Below, piece after piece: positions 34,107 through 42,807 of a DNA stretch of 64,000 nucleotides. Where the stretch lies: the NCBI GenBank assembly GCA_016286365.1, contig JAEESN010000003.1, positions 62,001-126,000 of the forward strand. Reading direction: 5' to 3'. Below the pieces are notes generated by a model. That model was not told the DNA's origin. It did no database searches and saw only the letters and a program-made list of their open reading frames with translations. Each line of letters opens with the position of its first letter. Position 1 is the stretch's first letter. The DNA comes from Treponema sp. Its GTDB lineage: Bacteria > Spirochaetota > Spirochaetia > Treponematales > Treponemataceae. The position numbers and the translations under genes are program-made.

Positions 34107-35366
34107 ATGGAAAATTCTTTAAACAAATCTCCAAAATCAAACGATTTTACTCAGCTTGAAAATTCAATCTGTAAACTTAATGATGTCTTTGAAGAAAATA
34201 CAGCAAAAGCAATAAACAGAAATATTACAGCACGTAACTGGCTCATTGGTTTTTATATTGTGAATTATGAACAGAATGGAGAAGATAGGGCTAAATATGG
34301 TGATAAGACTTTACAAAGACTTGCAGAGAATTTGAATAAAAAATCCCTATCTTATAGAAATCTAAAACTCTACAGACAATTTTATTTTGAATTTACATTT
34401 CTCGAAGAACCTATTTTTGATTATGTCTTACATGAATTTAGAGCAGAAGAAAATATTTTTGATGACTTCAAACTAACATCTAATTGGGCAATCAACGATT
34501 GCCCAATTACAAACAACAATTCAAATTTGGCAATCACTGATTGCCAAATTCAAAACAGTAATTCCAATTGGGCAGACACTGTCTGCCCAATTGGACAAAA
34601 AAATTATCATCACTTACCCCCAGATTTACAACTACCTCCGGAACGTCTCTTCAAATGTCTTTCTTTTACTCATTTTTCATTAATCATGACTGTTGAAAAC
34701 CCTCTCGGTCGCGTTTTTTATGAATTAGAAACAATAAAAGGAACCTGGTCTGTACGTGAATTAAAACGACAAATTCATACCAACTATTTTGAGCGAAGTG
34801 CCATCAGTCAAAATCCTGCAAAAATGAGTAAATACATTCAATCCGGTTCAGAGAAGATGGATCTGTCGGATCTCGTAAAAACTCCTTTTGTGTATGAATT
34901 TCTTGGACTAAAAGATAATGAAATAGTAGAAGAATCAGATTTAGAACAGGCTCTTATAAATCACTTACAGGAATTTATTCTGGAACTTGGAAATGGCTTT
35001 TGTTTTGAAACTCGTCAAAAACGAATCCTTATTGATGATGATTATTTTATATGTGACCTGATTTTTTATCATCGCATTTTGAAATGTCATGTCCTGATAG
35101 ATTTAAAAGCAAAGAAAATAAAATATGATGATATAGCACAGATGAAACTGTATCTTTCTTATTACCGACATAATATTATGCAAAAAGATGACAATCCGCC
35201 TATTGGTCTTTTAATCTGTACACAGGCTGGAAAAGAGCTTGTAAAATACACTACAGAAGGAATCGATGAAAATCTTTTTGTCAAAAAATACAAACTCAAT
35301 CTTCCAACAGAAGAAAAACTTACGAACTGGTTAAGAGAAGAAATAAAAAGAGAACGAAGATTATAA
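34107..35366 (+). CDS. YhcG-like PDDEXK nuclease (DUF1016) with palindrome-repeat insert
   Basis: The 419-residue protein has the DUF1016 N-terminal helical domain (about residues 30-115; TARNWLIGFYIVNYEQNGEDRAKYG is its core) and a C-terminal PDDEXK nuclease-like domain. The latter shows DLIFYHRILKCHVLIDLK and DDIAQMKLYLSYY. Between them, about residues 124-165, are three 14-residue repeats rich in Asn, Trp and Cys whose DNA forms perfect hairpins. YhcG-type proteins are linked to DNA metabolism and mobile elements. The gene is inserted, in opposite orientation, between the two AmmeMemoRadiSam genes, which suggests acquisition. Confidence 0.88.
   Translation: MENSLNKSPKSNDFTQLENSICKLNDVFEENTAKAINRNITARNWLIGFYIVNYEQNGEDRAKYGDKTLQRLAENLNKKSLSYRNLKLYRQFYFEFTFLEEPIFDYVLHEFRAEENIFDDFKLTSNWAINDCPITNNNSNLAITDCQIQNSNSNWADTVCPIGQKNYHHLPPDLQLPPERLFKCLSFTHFSLIMTVENPLGRVFYELETIKGTWSVRELKRQIHTNYFERSAISQNPAKMSKYIQSGSEKMDLSDLVKTPFVYEFLGLKDNEIVEESDLEQALINHLQEFILELGNGFCFETRQKRILIDDDYFICDLIFYHRILKCHVLIDLKAKKIKYDDIAQMKLYLSYYRHNIMQKDDNPPIGLLICTQAGKELVKYTTEGIDENLFVKKYKLNLPTEEKLTNWLREEIKRERRL
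34481..34595 (+). repeat. Three 42-nt in-frame units, each a perfect hairpin
   Basis: The hairpins are 34481-34509 (13-bp stem), 34524-34550 (12-bp) and 34563-34595 (15-bp), with three-base loops AAC, ACT and ACT. Their centres are exactly 42 bases apart. Where one arm changes, the other changes to match (GGGCA/TGCCC versus TGGCA/TGCCA; CAATC/GATTG versus CAGAC/GTCTG). Confidence 0.95.
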
Positions 35367-35418
35367 GCTTATCTTCGTAATAAACTCCTCAATTATTTCT
35401 GCCATCTCTCCCGGACAC

Positions 35419-36804
35419 CTAATAATGCCGTACAACTTCAAATCTGAAAAGCTCGATTTTTTCGTCTGGACCGATATTTCCTTTACGTCTTGCAATCGAA
35501 ATCTGCTGTTCTACGGTGTCAACGCCGTCCAGGTCTGGAAGCAGCAGTCCACGCTTATAACCGCTTTGCACGATTACGCCGTATTTTTTTACGTTGAGTT
35601 CTGCCGGAGAAGAGATTTTTTCTGCCTCGCCAAGAACATCTACGTTTATATCAAGATAGTTTAGTTCATCTTCTGTGACAGGCTCAAATCGTGGATCTTC
35701 GGAAACGGCACTTACCGCATTGTGAATTATTTCCAGTGCAAGATTTTCTTTTGTTGAAGCGATTGTCCCGATGCATCCGCGAAGTGAACCAAATTTATGA
35801 ACCGAAACAAAGGCTCCGGCCTGCCTGTCCAAAAGTTCCGGTGGCACCCAGGAAGGCAGATCCATCTCGCGTCCGTTTTTCACAAAGTATTCTGCGGATT
35901 CACGTGCAAGTTTTACAAAGGCATCTGACTCCCGGCTTTTTTGTACAATCTCATTTTGGACCTTCTTGAGCCGTGCCTCCAAAAAATGTCTTTTGTCATC
36001 ATCACCTTCCGGCATAAAAGAACAGATTCCGTATCCTACACCTGTTACATCCTCGTGCGAATACTGAGTGGCACGGACAACTTTTCCATCGAGTGCACCC
36101 GCCATAATCACAAAAGATTTATGTCCACATTCGGCAGCCTTTTCGCAAAAGCTTTCATCAAAATCAAAAAGCTCATCAAAACGCGCCCCTGAACAAACAT
36201 CCATAATCCGCTTGTCGTAAACAGGACCTTCTTCTGCAAAACCGTAAGGCCCGTACGACTGTAATTTATGAGACAAATCTCCGCTTGCAACGTAAACAAC
36301 CTTTCGCCCAAGTTCATCAAGCGCATCCTTAATCAACATGCCGTATTCATAATGCTTCAAAAGATCATAACCCGAAAGGCCTGTGCGTACAAGCTTAAAG
36401 TCCTTATATTTTTGGAGAATAAACCAGAGCGGCACCATTGTTCCGTGATCAAGCGAAGGATTTTTTTCACCAAGGGTTCCGGCCGGAAATCCAGAGCGTT
36501 CTGCATAATCACTAATCAGATTTACAAGCTCCTGATCATAACGAACTTCAAACTTCACCTCTGGCGCACCAAAATCAGAAAAAGAACCGACTGCTCCCGC
36601 TCCCGGAGAAATGTGAAAATAATCATAATAATTCAGGCTGTGAGGACTTGAGATAATAATTGTTTCGGGCTTAAGCTCAGCAATTTCATCTGCAACTTTT
36701 TCGTAAGCCTTAATTGTTTTTTCAACCTGCTTTTCACTCCCGCGTCCCACCTCCGGTACAATCATCGGCGGATGCGGCACCATAAACGCTCTTATAACCG
36801 GCAT
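35419..36804 (-). CDS. AmmeMemoRadiSam fusion: MEMO1-like plus AMMECR1 domains
   Basis: The 461-residue protein joins a MEMO1/class III dioxygenase-like domain to an AMMECR1 domain. The first (residues 1 to about 265) has VPHPPMIVPEVG, IIISSPHSLNYYDYF, LDHGTMVPLWF and YVASGDLSHKL. The second (about 290-461) has GAFVSVHKFGSLRGCIGTI and LDINVDVLGEAEKI. In many genomes these are separate proteins adjacent to the radical SAM gene at 32948. A shared pathway is inferred from that recurrent linkage. GAGGT precedes the ATG. Confidence 0.93.
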   Translation of the reverse strand: MPVIRAFMVPHPPMIVPEVGRGSEKQVEKTIKAYEKVADEIAELKPETIIISSPHSLNYYDYFHISPGAGAVGSFSDFGAPEVKFEVRYDQELVNLISDYAERSGFPAGTLGEKNPSLDHGTMVPLWFILQKYKDFKLVRTGLSGYDLLKHYEYGMLIKDALDELGRKVVYVASGDLSHKLQSYGPYGFAEEGPVYDKRIMDVCSGARFDELFDFDESFCEKAAECGHKSFVIMAGALDGKVVRATQYSHEDVTGVGYGICSFMPEGDDDKRHFLEARLKKVQNEIVQKSRESDAFVKLARESAEYFVKNGREMDLPSWVPPELLDRQAGAFVSVHKFGSLRGCIGTIASTKENLALEIIHNAVSAVSEDPRFEPVTEDELNYLDINVDVLGEAEKISSPAELNVKKYGVIVQSGYKRGLLLPDLDGVDTVEQQISIARRKGNIGPDEKIELFRFEVVRHY

Positions 36805-36854
36805 TCAGACCTCATTTTATTTTTACTTAATAATCAAACCTTTATAAACTCCCT

Positions 36855-37667
36855 TCATTTTGCACTCCATGATAGATTGATATAATCCAGATAAAACTTT
36901 TTGAAGTCATCTGGTTTATATGTGACAGTTTTAGCTTTTGATAATTTATTCGAAAATTCCTGCCTTGCATTCATCAAAATGTGTGCCTTTGTTTCAATCC
37001 TTTTTTGAGGCGAGGCACAAAGCATATTATGTCTGATATTTTTTGCAATCAGACGAACAGGTACAGATTTATTTTTTGATAACCGTGATAATATTTTATA
37101 TTTTTTTAAACCACCACGGCTAAACAAAACTTCGGAAGAACTATCCAGGGCTTCCAGCAAAACAAGATTTGAAAATTCCATATTCATTTTTAATATTTTT
37201 GAATACAGATTTTTTTTAAGCGAATGATCGTTTGCATAAAGCCATGTAAATTCCATTATATAATCATACAAAAGAAGAGGATCCTTCTGGATTACATAAT
37301 CAAAATATTTAATAAGAATATCTTTGCACGTAGACCTGTGTATGTATAAATCACAGATTATAATCAGCGCTTCCCTTCGCTTTATATATGAAGAATCATA
37401 CAGCATTTTTTCGCAGAATTTATAAATCGCATCTTTTTCGTATTTTTGAATGATTAATTTTCTATTCTGATGTGAATGCGTTACCGAATCGCAGATAAAA
37501 GGACAGGGAGATTTATCATCAAAATCATCCACAGCCTGATAGCATTTTTCGAAAAACAGATTTAAATCATCAACTTTCAGAAGTTCTCGGCACACTTCAT
37601 CAAGATAATCATCAGATAAATAAAGAGTATATTCATTTACTTTTTGAATTAATTCTTTTTCCGACAT
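36855..37667 (-). CDS. Helical hypothetical protein
   Basis: The 270-residue protein is predicted almost all alpha-helical, with repeated hydrophobic heptads in segments such as RREALIIICDLYIHRSTCKD. It has no signal peptide or known motif and resembles HEAT-type scaffolds in general character only. The start at 37667 (MSEKEL) is chosen because a TATAAT box and GGGT lie just upstream; an ATG twelve codons earlier has no signal. Confidence 0.55.
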   Translation of the reverse strand: MSEKELIQKVNEYTLYLSDDYLDEVCRELLKVDDLNLFFEKCYQAVDDFDDKSPCPFICDSVTHSHQNRKLIIQKYEKDAIYKFCEKMLYDSSYIKRREALIIICDLYIHRSTCKDILIKYFDYVIQKDPLLLYDYIMEFTWLYANDHSLKKNLYSKILKMNMEFSNLVLLEALDSSSEVLFSRGGLKKYKILSRLSKNKSVPVRLIAKNIRHNMLCASPQKRIETKAHILMNARQEFSNKLSKAKTVTYKPDDFKKFYLDYINLSWSAK

Positions 37668-37753
37668 TTTTACCCAACGTCCTGATAATATTATAAGTGC
37701 CATGTGGGGATTTGTAAATTCATATATATTCCAACTTAGATTGTTTTTGTCAT

Positions 37754-37773
37754 AAAATATGATACAATATTTT
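37754..37773 (+). promoter_or_regulatory. Promoter with inverted repeat before the XRE gene
   Basis: An extended -10, TGATACAAT (37761-37769), lies inside the inverted repeat AAAATAT-N6-ATATTTT. This fits autoregulation by the XRE protein encoded 33 bases downstream, but AT-rich repeats of this size can arise by chance. Confidence 0.4.
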
Positions 37774-37805
37774 ACATAATTCTCTAATTCAAAGTGAGGC
37801 CCCCG

Positions 37806-38252
37806 ATGGAAGTTTTTGAAATACTAAAGCAACTTCGTGAAAAAAATAATCTTACTCAGGAAGAAATGGCGGTCCGCGTAAACATTACAAGACAGGCCGT
37901 TAGCCGATGGGAAACAGGGGAGACTCAACCAAACCCACAGATGCTCATTGTTCTTTCGCGCGAGTTTGATGTTTCCATAAATACTCTGCTGGGCTCTCCA
38001 CGAAAGCTTTACTGCCAGTGCTGCGGAATGCCTCTTACCGAAGATTCCATGATCAGCCGTGAGCCGGACAAAACCTTCAACGAAGATTACTGTAAATGGT
38101 GCTACAATGACGGCGAGTTTATTTACAAGCAGAAAGATTCCCTGATTGATTTTCTTCTGGAACATATGCCAAATCCCGACAACAAAAGTGACGACGAGCG
38201 CAAGAAATTTTATGACACCATGCTTTCGCAGCTCAAACACTGGAAGGCGTAG
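37806..38252 (+). CDS. XRE family HTH protein with C-terminal zinc ribbon
   Basis: The 148-residue protein has an XRE helix-turn-helix (residues 5-58; NLTQEEMAVRVNITRQAVSRWETG) joined to a zinc-ribbon domain (CQCCGMPLTED and EDYCKWCYNDGEFIY). The latter occurs alone in many bacterial proteins annotated as zinc_ribbon_2. A metal- or ligand-responsive regulator is a reasonable inference. The ATG at 37806 has GAGG six bases upstream and is chosen over the GTG at 37794. Confidence 0.88.
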   Translation: MEVFEILKQLREKNNLTQEEMAVRVNITRQAVSRWETGETQPNPQMLIVLSREFDVSINTLLGSPRKLYCQCCGMPLTEDSMISREPDKTFNEDYCKWCYNDGEFIYKQKDSLIDFLLEHMPNPDNKSDDERKKFYDTMLSQLKHWKA

Positions 38253-38436
38253 AACACCGTAAACTTACTCAATCATTTTATTCAAACATCACAGCCCCAA
38301 AAAGCAACAACCTGTTTCTTTTTTGTACCTCCGCCTCGTGGTATAGTGATAATCAGAAGGATAAAGATTACCTTCACAATCTTTCAATAATTTACAAATT
38401 ATCACCGGCCACTCTCGACCGTACAGGAGGAAGACT

Positions 38437-38988
38437 ATGCCAAGACCAAGTACAAAAGATGACCTGCTCAAAGCAGCAGCTGAAAACTACACAGAGCTTA
38501 TGAATTTTATCGACGGGATGACAGAAAAGGAGCTCAATACTCCCTTTGATTTTTCGGGCCAGCCAAGCAAAAAAGAAGCTCACTGGAGCCGCGACAAAAA
38601 TGTACGCGATGTTCTGATTCACCTTTATGAATGGCACAAACTCATGATGCAGTTCCCAAAAAACAATGCAAAAGTAACCGACAGCAAAAAAGCAATTTCA
38701 ATTTTACCGTCAGAATACAGCTGGGCAACTTACGGTGCAATGAACATCATGTTCTGGAAAAATCATCAGGCAACAAGCCTCGAGTCCGCCAAAGCCCTCT
38801 TCAAAAAAAGCCACGCCGACGTCATGAAGCTCATCCAAAGTTACTCCAACGAAGAACTCTTCAAAGCAAAATATTTCTGCTGGACCGGCACCGCCCCACT
38901 CGGCTCCTACTTCGTAAGCAACACCTCCAGCCACTACGCATGGGCGTTGAAAAAACTGAAGGCGCATAGAAGGAATTGTAAGGAATAA
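38437..38988 (+). CDS. ClbS/DfsB family four-helix bundle protein
   Basis: The 183-residue protein resembles the ClbS/DfsB/IRC4 family: MPRPSTKDDLLKAAAENYTE at the start, VRDVLIHLYEWHKLMM in the middle and SNTSSHYAWALKKLKAH at the end. ClbS of colibactin producers is a cyclopropane hydrolase that protects DNA; most homologues have no known substrate. The ATG follows AGGAGG. It is separate from the colibactin context. Confidence 0.88.
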   Translation: MPRPSTKDDLLKAAAENYTELMNFIDGMTEKELNTPFDFSGQPSKKEAHWSRDKNVRDVLIHLYEWHKLMMQFPKNNAKVTDSKKAISILPSEYSWATYGAMNIMFWKNHQATSLESAKALFKKSHADVMKLIQSYSNEELFKAKYFCWTGTAPLGSYFVSNTSSHYAWALKKLKAHRRNCKE

Positions 38989-38992
38989 GAAA

Positions 38993-39085
38993 GGAGGGGA
39001 AGGCATTCCCCTCGCTCCCAAGTCCTCGCTTCGCTGCGGTCTTGTCCGCTACCCCTTCCAGCGGGGGATTTCCCCCGCAACGCCC
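38993..39085. repeat. GC-rich island with two hairpins
   Basis: GGGGAA and TTCCCC (38996-39011), and GCGGGGG and CCCCCGC (39061-39078), form perfect stems with four-base loops. They are joined by a GC-rich stretch containing CCTCGCTTCGCTGCGGTC. The composition contrasts strongly with the AT-rich neighbours. The segment separates convergent genes and could terminate both, but there is no T run. Confidence 0.6.
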
Positions 39086-39099
39086 CCAAGGTTATCTCA

Positions 39100-39897
39100 T
39101 TATTTTTTGTTTTTCTCAATAAATCCTACAATCTTTTCCATAAAGATTTTTTCGCGCTTAAAATAATTTCTTTCTGAATTTGTATTCTGGTTGCAAGCTA
39201 GCGCGATTATTTTTGCATAATTTTCCGGGAGCTTTGGAAGGCTGTGAGAGTAATAAATTGCACGGTCTTCTGCAGGGGAATAAAATCCGTTCAGATAAAA
39301 AAGAGCCCGCACCCCGGCACGGATAGCCGTATTCAGATTTTCATGCATCTGGATGAATGCTTCGCGGCGATACCAGCGGTCTTTTTTGTAATCAGAAATG
39401 AGGTAGTGAATGTAACCGAGAGCACCGTCAAGATTCTTTTTTAAATCCTCTTTTACAAACTGATTTATTTTTTCAAGTTCGTTTTTATAGGAATTATTCG
39501 GGTCATACAGAATTTGAGATTCCAGTACAGAAAATTGTCTTGGCTCGCCAAGCTGAGAAAATTTTTCTGTATCGATAAAATCCGTGAACATAATTGCCCA
39601 CCAGACATCATCAATTTTAATACAATGATATGGAATCGGCGGATCCTGGTCGGGACCAAAAATTTCTTCGGCGGTCACCTTGCTTCCTTTTTTACGCATG
39701 ACGATTAAATCAACCATCCCGTCATATTCACCATTCTCCTTTTTGCGAGGAAAAAAATCAGCGCGGGAAACACTTCCCGAAAGAAGAATCGTTTCAATTT
39801 CAGATTTATCGATTGAATTAATCAGCGCAGATGTTTTATCCTTCATTTTCTGAATAAAGTTTTTCTGCTGTTCGATTATCGCTTCCTTGGTTTTCAT
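39100..39897 (-). CDS. Nucleotidyltransferase domain protein
   Basis: The 265-residue protein has a nucleotidyltransferase motif, LLSGSVSRADFFP followed by DGMVDLIVM, matching the GSxxR...DxD core of MNT/KNTase proteins. A helical C-terminal region follows. These enzymes adenylate drugs, proteins or RNA, or act as antitoxins; the target is unknown. It is the last gene in a run of minus-strand accessory genes. Confidence 0.75.
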   Translation of the reverse strand: MKTKEAIIEQQKNFIQKMKDKTSALINSIDKSEIETILLSGSVSRADFFPRKKENGEYDGMVDLIVMRKKGSKVTAEEIFGPDQDPPIPYHCIKIDDVWWAIMFTDFIDTEKFSQLGEPRQFSVLESQILYDPNNSYKNELEKINQFVKEDLKKNLDGALGYIHYLISDYKKDRWYRREAFIQMHENLNTAIRAGVRALFYLNGFYSPAEDRAIYYSHSLPKLPENYAKIIALACNQNTNSERNYFKREKIFMEKIVGFIEKNKK

Positions 39898-39911
39898 TAT
39901 TCCTCCCTCAG

Positions 39912-40418
39912 CTATTTTCTCAAATGTCTTTTTCCTGTAATCTCTTCAACTTCGATTTTGACTACTGCGGTGCGGGCAAGTTCCATTGCATTATAGGCAA
40001 TTGTTTTTATACCGGCGGGCAACTTAAAACCATGATGAAACATAATTGCATCAAGGCCTTTTGTGCGTTCGTCTGAATCGGTAAGAATTTGAGCCCTTCC
40101 AAAAGCAATCACACTTTCGTAATAACAGGTCCAGGTGCAGGCTTTTTCTTTGTCGCCGTCGGCTTGGGCCAGTGACTCTGCAGAAAAACAGACATTCGGA
40201 TTTTCTTTTATAGCATCAAGTTTCTTACCTTCAGGCGCACAGTGGAAATAAACGGAAAGTTTTTTGTTGTTCCCAGCTTCTTCAAGAATATATCCAAAAT
40301 TAAGCGGAACAGAATAGGGCTTTTCTTCACTTATCAAAGCAAGATGAAGGACTTTGCACCTCGAAAGAATATCAATTATCTCGTCATAATCTTTTACTTC
40401 TCTGTCTTTTCTGCGCAT
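39912..40418 (-). CDS. PNPOx-family flavin protein (NimA-like)
   Basis: The 168-residue protein has MRRKDREVKDYDEIIDILSR and LHLALISEEKPYSVPLNFGY, followed by VYFHCAPEGKKLDAI and NPNVCFSAE. This is the pattern of NimA-type nitroimidazole-reductase-related split-barrel proteins. It binds a flavin or related cofactor; drug resistance cannot be claimed from sequence. It lies 14 bases upstream of the nucleotidyltransferase gene. Confidence 0.88.
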   Translation of the reverse strand: MRRKDREVKDYDEIIDILSRCKVLHLALISEEKPYSVPLNFGYILEEAGNNKKLSVYFHCAPEGKKLDAIKENPNVCFSAESLAQADGDKEKACTWTCYYESVIAFGRAQILTDSDERTKGLDAIMFHHGFKLPAGIKTIAYNAMELARTAVVKIEVEEITGKRHLRK

Positions 40419-40428
40419 GGGCTACTCC

Positions 40429-40749
40429 CTAAAACTCCGTATACTTTTTGTTGTTACCGCGGGCTTTGTCTACCGGGTATTTTTTTTCGTTCATGTCCAT
40501 CTTCATGTTTACAATTTCATCTTCGTCCAGGCCTAGTTCGTCTAAAAGGTCGCGGCAATAAACAAGGACGTCGGCAAGCTCTTCTTTTACATGCTGAAGA
40601 TCGTATTCTGTGTCGCTCCACTGAAAGCATTCAAGGAGTTCGTTCGCTTCAATCGAAATTGATTTTGCCAGATTTGCAGGGCTATGGTACTGGCCCCAGT
40701 CGCGGTCTGTTATAAATTGTCTTATTCTGTTTATTGTTGCATCTTTCAT
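40429..40749 (-). CDS. MazG-like nucleotide pyrophosphohydrolase
   Basis: The 106-residue protein has the all-alpha NTP-pyrophosphatase signature: NLAKSISIEANELLECFQW (EExxE-type site) and EELADVLVYCRDLLDELG. It resembles the RS21-C6/YpjD group, which hydrolyses nucleoside triphosphates in housekeeping. It lies ten bases from the gene downstream. Confidence 0.92.
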   Translation of the reverse strand: MKDATINRIRQFITDRDWGQYHSPANLAKSISIEANELLECFQWSDTEYDLQHVKEELADVLVYCRDLLDELGLDEDEIVNMKMDMNEKKYPVDKARGNNKKYTEF

Positions 40750-40770
40750 TTTTATTCCTTTTTATACAAA

Positions 40771-41346
40771 TTATATTAATTCCAATATCCAGATCAACTG
40801 AACTTCGTTTTCAAGACCCGGCTCTGTGCAGTATGCGTTTGTGTCAAACTTTGTAAGGATGGCTCCCTGTTTTCTGTAAAAATGGCAGGCGGTCACGTTG
40901 TTATTCTGGCATTCGATTATCATTTTTTTATAACCTTTTTCCTGTGCCACGCCCTTTGCCTGATTAAAAAGCTTTTGCCCGATTCCCTGATATTTATATT
41001 TATCATCAACGCGGATATCCCATAAGACGCAGGCATCTTTCATTCCGCCAAGCATGTAAAGATTTGGAGTAGGACCGGCAACAGTCAGAGCACCCATAGG
41101 TTTATCATCATCAAAAGCCATAAAAAAGTGCCAGGTAGAAATATCAAATTCTTTTTCGTATTCTGTTGCCCGTTCATATTTTGAAAGATCTTTTACATAA
41201 GGCGTAACAGGAACTTCCTTAAACTCAATTCCACCAAGCCCGCCGTCAATTCTGCAAAGCTGTAATTCCGAACGAACATCAACATTCATGGGGATTTTGT
41301 CGTATAATTCAAAATATGATTTGTCTACTTTTTTTATTGTTATCAT
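40771..41346 (-). CDS. GNAT family N-acetyltransferase
   Basis: The 191-residue protein has the acetyl-CoA motif IRVDDKYKYQGIGQKLFNQA (about residues 112-131), followed by CQNNNVTACHFYRKQGA. The substrate is unknown. GAGGATTTT precedes the ATG. Confidence 0.88.
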   Translation of the reverse strand: MITIKKVDKSYFELYDKIPMNVDVRSELQLCRIDGGLGGIEFKEVPVTPYVKDLSKYERATEYEKEFDISTWHFFMAFDDDKPMGALTVAGPTPNLYMLGGMKDACVLWDIRVDDKYKYQGIGQKLFNQAKGVAQEKGYKKMIIECQNNNVTACHFYRKQGAILTKFDTNAYCTEPGLENEVQLIWILELI

Positions 41347-41364
41347 AAAATCCTCTTTTTCTTC

Positions 41365-42135
41365 CTATTTTTCAATTTTATACCAGGTTAAAAAAATCTT
41401 GTGCTTTACGGTAAAACTTTCTGGGTAGTTTTCTTCTAGCATTTTTTTGTGTTCGTAATCAAACTGATTAATCTGTCCTTCGTTCATCGCGGCCATTACA
41501 CCACGGCATGTAAGCATTCTACCATGCCAGCTTTCCCTTGTAAAAGGTAAATCAACAATCATACTGTCCATCTGAGGATTTTCAAAATGATGAGTTGTTA
41601 AATCTTTTATACCGGGATTTCCGCCACTCCAGTTTCCGTTTATCTTTTTTACAAGAGAGTTTGAATCGTGAGTAATCTGCTCTTCTTTCATATAGCTCAT
41701 GTAGATTTTTAAGAAGGTGCCGCCACTGTGCAAAAACTTTTTGATTTTTGGAACTATGATTGACGGCTCAAAATACCAGAAACACTGTGCAGCCGTAATA
41801 ACATCAAAACTGTCTTCTTCAAAATCAAGGTCTTCTGCAGAGCTCACAAGATAATCAATATTCATGCCGGCCGAAAGCTCTCTTGCATATTTAATCTGAT
41901 TTTCTGCAATGTCCGTTCCAATCCACTGCCCGCCATATTTATACATGCCGCGTGGAATTACACCGGTGCCTGTTCCCAAATCGAGAATCTTCTGCCCCTG
42001 AACACCAAATCCAAGATCTGCAAACTTCTGAAACATACACTCCGGATAAATGTCGCGGTACTGTGCATATACTTCCGATGTACGCCCAAAATCAAATGCC
42101 TGTCCTCTGTCGATTTCTGATTTTTTGATTTCCAT
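41365..42135 (-). CDS. Class I SAM-dependent methyltransferase
   Basis: The 256-residue protein has motif I ILDLGTGTGVIPRGMY, an acidic loop GTDIAENQIKYAREL, and DVITAAQCFWYF, as in UbiE-like small-molecule methyltransferases. The substrate is unknown. It lies 18 bases downstream of the next methyltransferase gene. Confidence 0.9.
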   Translation of the reverse strand: MEIKKSEIDRGQAFDFGRTSEVYAQYRDIYPECMFQKFADLGFGVQGQKILDLGTGTGVIPRGMYKYGGQWIGTDIAENQIKYARELSAGMNIDYLVSSAEDLDFEEDSFDVITAAQCFWYFEPSIIVPKIKKFLHSGGTFLKIYMSYMKEEQITHDSNSLVKKINGNWSGGNPGIKDLTTHHFENPQMDSMIVDLPFTRESWHGRMLTCRGVMAAMNEGQINQFDYEHKKMLEENYPESFTVKHKIFLTWYKIEK

Positions 42136-42153
42136 AATTTAGCCCCATATTTT

Positions 42154-42786
42154 TTAAATCTTTCTTGCAACAAAAAGTCCGTAGTTTTCTTTACCACCGT
42201 TGCTAGAAGTTATCTTCGCAAAGCCAGCCTGCTCAAGCGCATCTATTTCGTTTTCAATTGTAAGAGGTGTGTCGATGTGTTTTGAGTCATCGGTGTTGTT
42301 TTCCAATTCCACCAGTTGTTCGGCTTCTTCTTCCGATGTGAGTGCAATTAAATCACAATTGATAAACTGACCGCCAGGCTTAAGACATTCCAAAATCTTT
42401 TTGAGAAGCCGGATTTTTTCATCCTTTTTAAAATGATGAAAAGCAGAAGTTGTAATAACCGCATCATAATTTTCGTCGAATGGAACTTCAAAAAAGTCGC
42501 CGCAGATTGTTTTCACACGGTCTGCGAAATCGCGGGTCTTCAACTTTTCCAACATATTTTCTGTGATATCAATTACTGTTACCTGCGCATCAGGAAAAAG
42601 TTCAAACAGATGAATCAACTCAAGCCCGGTACCGCCACCCAAGTCTAAAATCTTTTTTACTGTTTTGTCGAGGTTGTCTGCCAGCAAAACTTTTGTTTTC
42701 ATATATTCGCTGTGCACATCATCATAAGTGTCAATTTTACCATTAAAAAAAGCGCGTACTTTTTGATTTCTTTCTTCTAGTGTCAT
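42154..42786 (-). CDS. Class I SAM-dependent methyltransferase
   Basis: The 210-residue protein has motif I ILDLGGGTGLELIHLF, then VTVIDITENMLEKLK and DAVITTSAFHHF. It is not a close copy of the neighbouring methyltransferase. GAGGATTTTA precedes the ATG. The substrate is unknown. Confidence 0.9.
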   Translation of the reverse strand: MTLEERNQKVRAFFNGKIDTYDDVHSEYMKTKVLLADNLDKTVKKILDLGGGTGLELIHLFELFPDAQVTVIDITENMLEKLKTRDFADRVKTICGDFFEVPFDENYDAVITTSAFHHFKKDEKIRLLKKILECLKPGGQFINCDLIALTSEEEAEQLVELENNTDDSKHIDTPLTIENEIDALEQAGFAKITSSNGGKENYGLFVARKI

Positions 42787-42807
42787 GTTAAAATCCTCGC
42801 AAAAAAT

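Noticed and set aside
34481-34595. CRISPR-like or terminator stack in the YhcG-like gene
   Set aside because: The units are in frame inside an intact coding sequence with no T runs and no cas genes.
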